64,000 bases of DNA from Pleomorphomonas diazotrophica (GTDB taxonomy: Bacteria; Pseudomonadota; Alphaproteobacteria; Rhizobiales; Pleomorphomonadaceae): positions 32,827 through 96,826 of the forward strand of contig NZ_PJNW01000016.1 of assembly GCF_002844595.1 (NCBI RefSeq), read 5' to 3'. The notes below the pieces were generated by a model that saw nothing but the letters and a program-made list of their open reading frames with translations, ran no database searches and was not told the origin of the DNA. Position numbers and translations under genes: made by a program. Shown one piece after another: positions 60,483-64,000 of this stretch (the stretch's first letter is position 1; each line of letters starts with the position of its first letter).

Positions 60483-61982
60483 ATGATCGCATCCGAGCGC
60501 CCGGCTCCCGTTTTCATCGATAGTCCCCCTCGCCTGCCCATGACCAGCTTCCGTGACGCGGAAGCCGCCGTCGACCGCCTGATCGAGATCTACGCCCGCA
60601 ATACGGCCTTCCTCCGTTCCTCCTTCGAGGCGGTGGTGCAGGGCGCCGTTCCCGAGGGACGCATCCGCGCCTATTACCCGCTGATCCGGGTCTCCACCGA
60701 CACCCATGGCCGCGCCGATTCGCGCCTTTCCTACGGCCAGTTCAGCGGCCCCGGCATCTACGAGACCACGGTGTCGCGGCCGGAACTGTTCCGTACCTAT
60801 CTCGTCGACCAGTTGTCGGTGATCATCCGCAACTATGACGCGCCGATCGAGATCGGCGAGAGCTCGCTGCCGATACCCTTGCATTTCGCCTTCTTTGAAG
60901 GCGCCTATGTCGAGGGCGCCCTGATGGACACGTTGCCGCGCCCGTTGCGCGACATGTTCGACGTGCCCGACCTCGCCGTCACCGACGACGCCATCGTCAA
61001 CGGCACGCTCGATCCCAAGATCGGCGATCCGCTGCCGCTCGCCCCGTTCACGGCGCCGCGCGTCGACTACTCGCTGCATCGGTTGCAGCACTACACGGCG
61101 ACCTCGCCGCGGTTCTTCCAGAATTTCGTGCTGTTCACCAACTATCAGTTCTACGTCGACGAGTTCGCCGCCCGCGCCCGCGAGATGATGGCCTCGGGCG
61201 AGAGCGACTATGTCGCCTTCGTCGAGCCGGGTAACCAGGTGACACCGCTCGGCGAGGCGGCACCGGTCGAGGGCGAGGAGCTTCAGCGCCTGCCGCAGAT
61301 GCCGGCCTACCACCTCGTGCGCGGGGATCATTCCGGCATTACCCTGGTCAATATCGGAGTCGGCCCCTCCAATGCCAAGACGATCACCGACCACGTCGCC
61401 GTTCTCCGGCCGCATGCCTGGGTAATGCTCGGCCACTGTGCCGGTCTCAGGAGCAGCCAGCAGCTTGGCGATTACGTCCTGGCCCACGGTTATGTGCGCG
61501 ACGACCATGTGCTCGATGCCGATCTGCCGCTGTGGATTCCCATTCCGCCGCTGGCCGAGATCCAGGTGGCGCTCGAAGGCTCGGTCGCCGAGGTCACTGG
61601 CCTCAAGGACCTCGAGCTGAAGCGCATCATGCGCACCGGCACCGTCGCCACCATCGACAATCGCAACTGGGAACTGCGCGACCAGCGCGAGCCGGTGCAG
61701 CGCTTTTCCCAGTCGCGCGCCATCGGGCTCGACATGGAATCGGCGACCATTGCCGCCAATGGTTTCCGCTTCCGCGTGCCCTACGGAACACTGCTCTGCG
61801 TCTCCGACAAGCCGCTGCATGGCGAGCTGAAGCTGCCGGGTATGGCGAGCGCCTTTTACCGGCGGCAGGTCAGCCAGCATCTGACCATCGGCATACGTGC
61901 CATGGAAAAGCTGCGTGAAATGGCGCCGGAGCGGCTGCATTCGCGCAAGCTGCGCTCCTTCATGGAAACGGCGTTCCAATAG
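60483..61982 (+). CDS. amn: AMP nucleosidase
   Basis: Cleaves AMP to adenine and ribose 5-phosphate. The 499-residue protein has the N-terminal regulatory domain (about 1-180; YYPLIRVSTDTHGRADSRLSYG) and a nucleoside phosphorylase-type catalytic domain (VNIGVGPSNAKTITDHVAVLRPHAWVMLGHCAGLR; IGLDMESATIAANGFRFRVP with the catalytic acidic residues). The start is ATG 60483 (MIASERPAPVFID); the frame extends upstream without similarity. Confidence 0.95.
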   Translation: MIASERPAPVFIDSPPRLPMTSFRDAEAAVDRLIEIYARNTAFLRSSFEAVVQGAVPEGRIRAYYPLIRVSTDTHGRADSRLSYGQFSGPGIYETTVSRPELFRTYLVDQLSVIIRNYDAPIEIGESSLPIPLHFAFFEGAYVEGALMDTLPRPLRDMFDVPDLAVTDDAIVNGTLDPKIGDPLPLAPFTAPRVDYSLHRLQHYTATSPRFFQNFVLFTNYQFYVDEFAARAREMMASGESDYVAFVEPGNQVTPLGEAAPVEGEELQRLPQMPAYHLVRGDHSGITLVNIGVGPSNAKTITDHVAVLRPHAWVMLGHCAGLRSSQQLGDYVLAHGYVRDDHVLDADLPLWIPIPPLAEIQVALEGSVAEVTGLKDLELKRIMRTGTVATIDNRNWELRDQREPVQRFSQSRAIGLDMESATIAANGFRFRVPYGTLLCVSDKPLHGELKLPGMASAFYRRQVSQHLTIGIRAMEKLREMAPERLHSRKLRSFMETAFQ

Positions 61983-62024
61983 GATTCGCCGTTTTCACCC
62001 CGCCCATCGAACCCGGATTGTCTC

Positions 62025-62702
62025 ATGCTCACCATTTTCGACTGCGACGGCGTGCTCATCGATTCCGAGATCATTTCCTCGGCAGTTACCGCGGAAGTGC
62101 TCAACGATGAAGGCTTCGCCATCACGGCCGAGGAAGTAACATCCCGCTTCGCGGGTCTTGCCAGCGGCGAAATGGAAGCCATCCTTTCCGAGGAGACCGG
62201 TTTGCCGGTCAGCGGCCGCATCAAGGACCTGATACAGGCGGAGTTCGACCGGCGCATCGTCCACGTGAAAGCGGTGCCCGGCATCGCCGAACTGCTCGAT
62301 GCGCTCGACGGTCCGCGCTGCGTCGGTTCCAATGCAGATTCGGCCTATCTCAAGCGGGCGCTCACCAGCGCCGGCCTCTACGACCGCTTCAAGCCCTATG
62401 TGTTCTCGGCGGGCGAGGTGGGAACTCGCCAGGGCAAACCCGATCCAAACGTCTTCCTGCACGCCGCCCGCGAGTTCGGGGTCGATCCGGCCGAGGCGAT
62501 CGTCATCGAGGACTCGTTCGCCGGTGTTACGGCTGCCGTCCGGGCCGGCATGCGGGCCATCGGCTTCACCGGTGGCGCCCATTCGTGGCCGGGGCATGCC
62601 GAGGCACTGATGGAAGCGGGCGCCGAAACGGTCGTCCGCCGCCACGCCGACATTGTCGCGGTGATCGAAGCCTTTCGCGGCTGGGATGGTCGAGGCGTCT
62701 GA
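62025..62702 (+). CDS. HAD-superfamily sugar phosphatase or phosphomutase-like hydrolase
   Basis: A 225-residue subfamily IA hydrolase. The nucleophile motif is IFDCDGVLIDSE (Asp6, Asp8), motif II is CVGSNADS, and the lysine and acidic motifs are in RQGKPDPNVFLHAA and IVIEDSFAGVTAA. The helical cap is of the beta-phosphoglucomutase/YniC type. The substrate is unknown. It follows amn by 42 bp. Confidence 0.9.
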   Translation: MLTIFDCDGVLIDSEIISSAVTAEVLNDEGFAITAEEVTSRFAGLASGEMEAILSEETGLPVSGRIKDLIQAEFDRRIVHVKAVPGIAELLDALDGPRCVGSNADSAYLKRALTSAGLYDRFKPYVFSAGEVGTRQGKPDPNVFLHAAREFGVDPAEAIVIEDSFAGVTAAVRAGMRAIGFTGGAHSWPGHAEALMEAGAETVVRRHADIVAVIEAFRGWDGRGV

Positions 62703-62726
62703 CGCGGCCGTTCCTAGGTGGCAATC

Positions 62727-63254
62727 TCAGTTGGCGATGATTGCCTTCAGCGTCTCGACGAGCGAGTAGCGGTCGTCGTCGTCACCTGAGACGACATCGG
62801 CGATCACCGGTCGGCCGCTTTCCGAAACCACCAGGAAATGCACTTCCGAGAGGGCGTTGCGCTCTTCCTCGGATGAGCCTTCCATGCAGGCGAAACGCTT
62901 GAAGCGAGCGACCACGTCCGTTGCCGATCCGTCTTTTCCTGCCGGCTCGATGGTCAGCTCCTCCAGCGGACAGCCATCCTGCCCGAGGATGATCGGATCG
63001 TAGTCGAACGGACTGCCGGTTCCGTCTTCGGTGTCGAAGGCTGGATGCTTGGTCGCCTCGGCATAGAGGGCGCGCAGGTCCTTGCTGAAGTTGCCGATGT
63101 GCGTTTCGTCGAAGTAATCGCCCGCCTCGCCATCGGCACTCGACCAGAGAGCCGACGCAACGTCCATGATGGCCCGAACCGGCGTCACGGCATCGGCGGC
63201 AGCGGCAGGATTGGCTAGGGCAAGCGAAACGGTGACGAGAAGATACTTCAGCAT
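62727..63254 (-). CDS. secreted protein of unknown function
   Basis: A 175-residue protein with signal peptide MLKYLLVTVSLALANPAAA before ADAVTPV. The mature part is acidic (GDYFDETHIGNFSKDLRALY, DGTGSPFDYDPIILGQDGCP) and has two cysteines. It resembles the widespread DUF3828-like secreted proteins in layout, but I do not assign a family. The start is ATG 63254; the frame upstream is unlikely. Confidence 0.75.
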   Translation of the reverse strand: MLKYLLVTVSLALANPAAAADAVTPVRAIMDVASALWSSADGEAGDYFDETHIGNFSKDLRALYAEATKHPAFDTEDGTGSPFDYDPIILGQDGCPLEELTIEPAGKDGSATDVVARFKRFACMEGSSEEERNALSEVHFLVVSESGRPVIADVVSGDDDDRYSLVETLKAIIAN

Positions 63255-63367
63255 CGGAAACTTCGTCCTGACATCAACAGAGAGGGCAACTCTAGGCGTT
63301 GAGAGTTGGCCGCGCAATCAGTCCGCTCGCGAACGTTCGGACGAGGCTTCACGGCCCTGCGAAACGG

Positions 63368-63628
63368 TCAGGCCTTCTTCGCGGCCCGCAAAACGGCGGC
63401 GATCACCGATGCCACCGCCTTGTAGAGATCGACTGGGATCGTCTCGTCGAGTTTCAGCGTCGACAGCGCGTCGGCAAGCGCCGGGTTCTCCTCGATGGGC
63501 ACGCCGGCTTCCCGCGCCTTGTCAATGATCGCCTCGGCGACGGCGCCTTTACCGGTGGCGACCACCTTCGGTGCGTCCGGTGCGGCATACTGCAATGCCA
63601 CCGCCTTGCGGATGTCCTTGTCGCTCAT
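63368..63628 (-). CDS. FlhB C-terminal-domain-like protein (EscU/YscU/HrcU family)
   Basis: An 86-residue protein that corresponds to the cytoplasmic C-terminal part of the flagellar export switch protein FlhB: ALQYAAPDAPKVVATGKGAV and GVPIEENPALADALSTLKLDETIPVDLYKAVASV. The membrane domain and the NPTH autocleavage site are absent, as in FlhX-like stand-alone proteins that can substitute for the cleaved FlhB tail. The start ATG 63628 overlaps the upstream FliK-like stop as ATGA. Confidence 0.88.
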   Translation of the reverse strand: MSDKDIRKAVALQYAAPDAPKVVATGKGAVAEAIIDKAREAGVPIEENPALADALSTLKLDETIPVDLYKAVASVIAAVLRAAKKA

Positions 63629-64000
63629 AGTTGCAGATCCAGGCGGTGATTGGCCGCGACGGTTGTCTCGTCCCGGGTTTCGGGCGGATGACCGCGATGC
63701 AAGTCGACACCCGCGACGACCATGCCTTCCTGCTCGAGACCCAGCACGATGTTCTCTCGTTCCGCCTCCATGCGGACCAGACCGTCGTCGCTCTCGCACC
63801 AGACGCCGACGGCCACGCGCCGCCCCTCCATCAACCCCACACGCACGGCGACAGGGCCGAGGGGGGCGACGTCGAAGGCGATGTCCACTTGGAACACCCG
63901 CCGCGGCGGCGCGCCCGGCTCGCTTGGCGCGTGATCATCGCGCTCGATACGAAGCTGGGCGACGGAGGTGCCGTTCGGTCCGGCGATGGGGATCTCGAAG
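63625..64000 (-). CDS. FliK-like hook-length control protein, C-terminal part
   Basis: The last 125 codons of a gene entering from the right edge. The visible part (FQVDIAFDVAPLGPVAVRVG, then LEQEGMVVAGVDLHRGHPPE) matches the C-terminal domain of FliK, which contacts FlhB to switch export specificity. It is translationally coupled to the FlhB-like gene, so the two probably act together. The N-terminus is outside the window; no other flagellar gene is visible here. Confidence 0.72.
   Translation of the reverse strand, partial: FEIPIAGPNGTSVAQLRIERDDHAPSEPGAPPRRVFQVDIAFDVAPLGPVAVRVGLMEGRRVAVGVWCESDDGLVRMEAERENIVLGLEQEGMVVAGVDLHRGHPPETRDETTVAANHRLDLQL

Overview
The window is a high-GC chromosomal segment of an alphaproteobacterium, most likely of the order Hyphomicrobiales (rhizobia and relatives). 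The evidence is gene order: rpsB-tsf-pyrH-frr-uppS-cdsA-dxr-rseP-bamA followed by lpxD-fabZ-lpxA-lpxI-lpxB, with glnB-glnA and nnr together, LpxI instead of LpxH, an alphaproteobacterial porin, and a two-palindrome intergenic repeat of the rhizobial RIME kind. The genus cannot be fixed from the sequence alone. I see no prophage, insertion sequence, CRISPR array or rRNA operon.

Positions 1-14265 are accessory and the most interesting part: a catabolic island for a four-carbon acid sugar or a larger acidic glycoside. On the minus strand it encodes PdxA2, an iron-type alcohol dehydrogenase and a DHDPS/N-acetylneuraminate-lyase-type aldolase (14265-11163). A five-gene Dpp-type ABC importer follows (8951-3197), then a sialidase-like beta-propeller protein, a DUF1537 four-carbon acid sugar kinase and a GntR/FadR regulator that runs off the left edge. 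A PrpR-type sigma-54 activator (9195-11072, plus strand) diverges from the importer. A near-perfect -24/-12 promoter and two direct repeats 40 bp apart lie between them.

Positions 14266-16709 hold an AT-rich gap, a sugar phosphate isomerase gene reduced to its two ends by an internal deletion, an intact Gfo/Idh/MocA dehydrogenase, a bidirectional terminator and the initiator tRNA. From 16712 to 31203 come nnr, the glnB-glnA nitrogen pair behind a sigma-54-type promoter, a shikimate-dehydrogenase-like gene, two unknown envelope proteins, a YegD-like Hsp70, parE, an SPFH protein, a DEAD-box helicase and a diguanylate cyclase. From 31203 to 51671 the content is core: comEC, gltX, gltA, lipid A synthesis, outer-membrane assembly, isoprenoid/phospholipid/undecaprenyl synthesis and translation factors.

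Positions 52015-55201 encode a three-gene membrane operon: an 810-residue inner-membrane-anchored protein with five repeated BON-like segments and a C-terminal OmpA-like domain, a 32-residue single-span protein, and a membrane-anchored helix-hairpin-helix protein. A major porin, a BenE-type transporter, a histidine phosphatase, a DjlA-like co-chaperone, a GNAT enzyme, AMP nucleosidase, a HAD phosphatase and a secreted unknown follow. The window ends in a FlhB-C-terminal-like/FliK-like pair.
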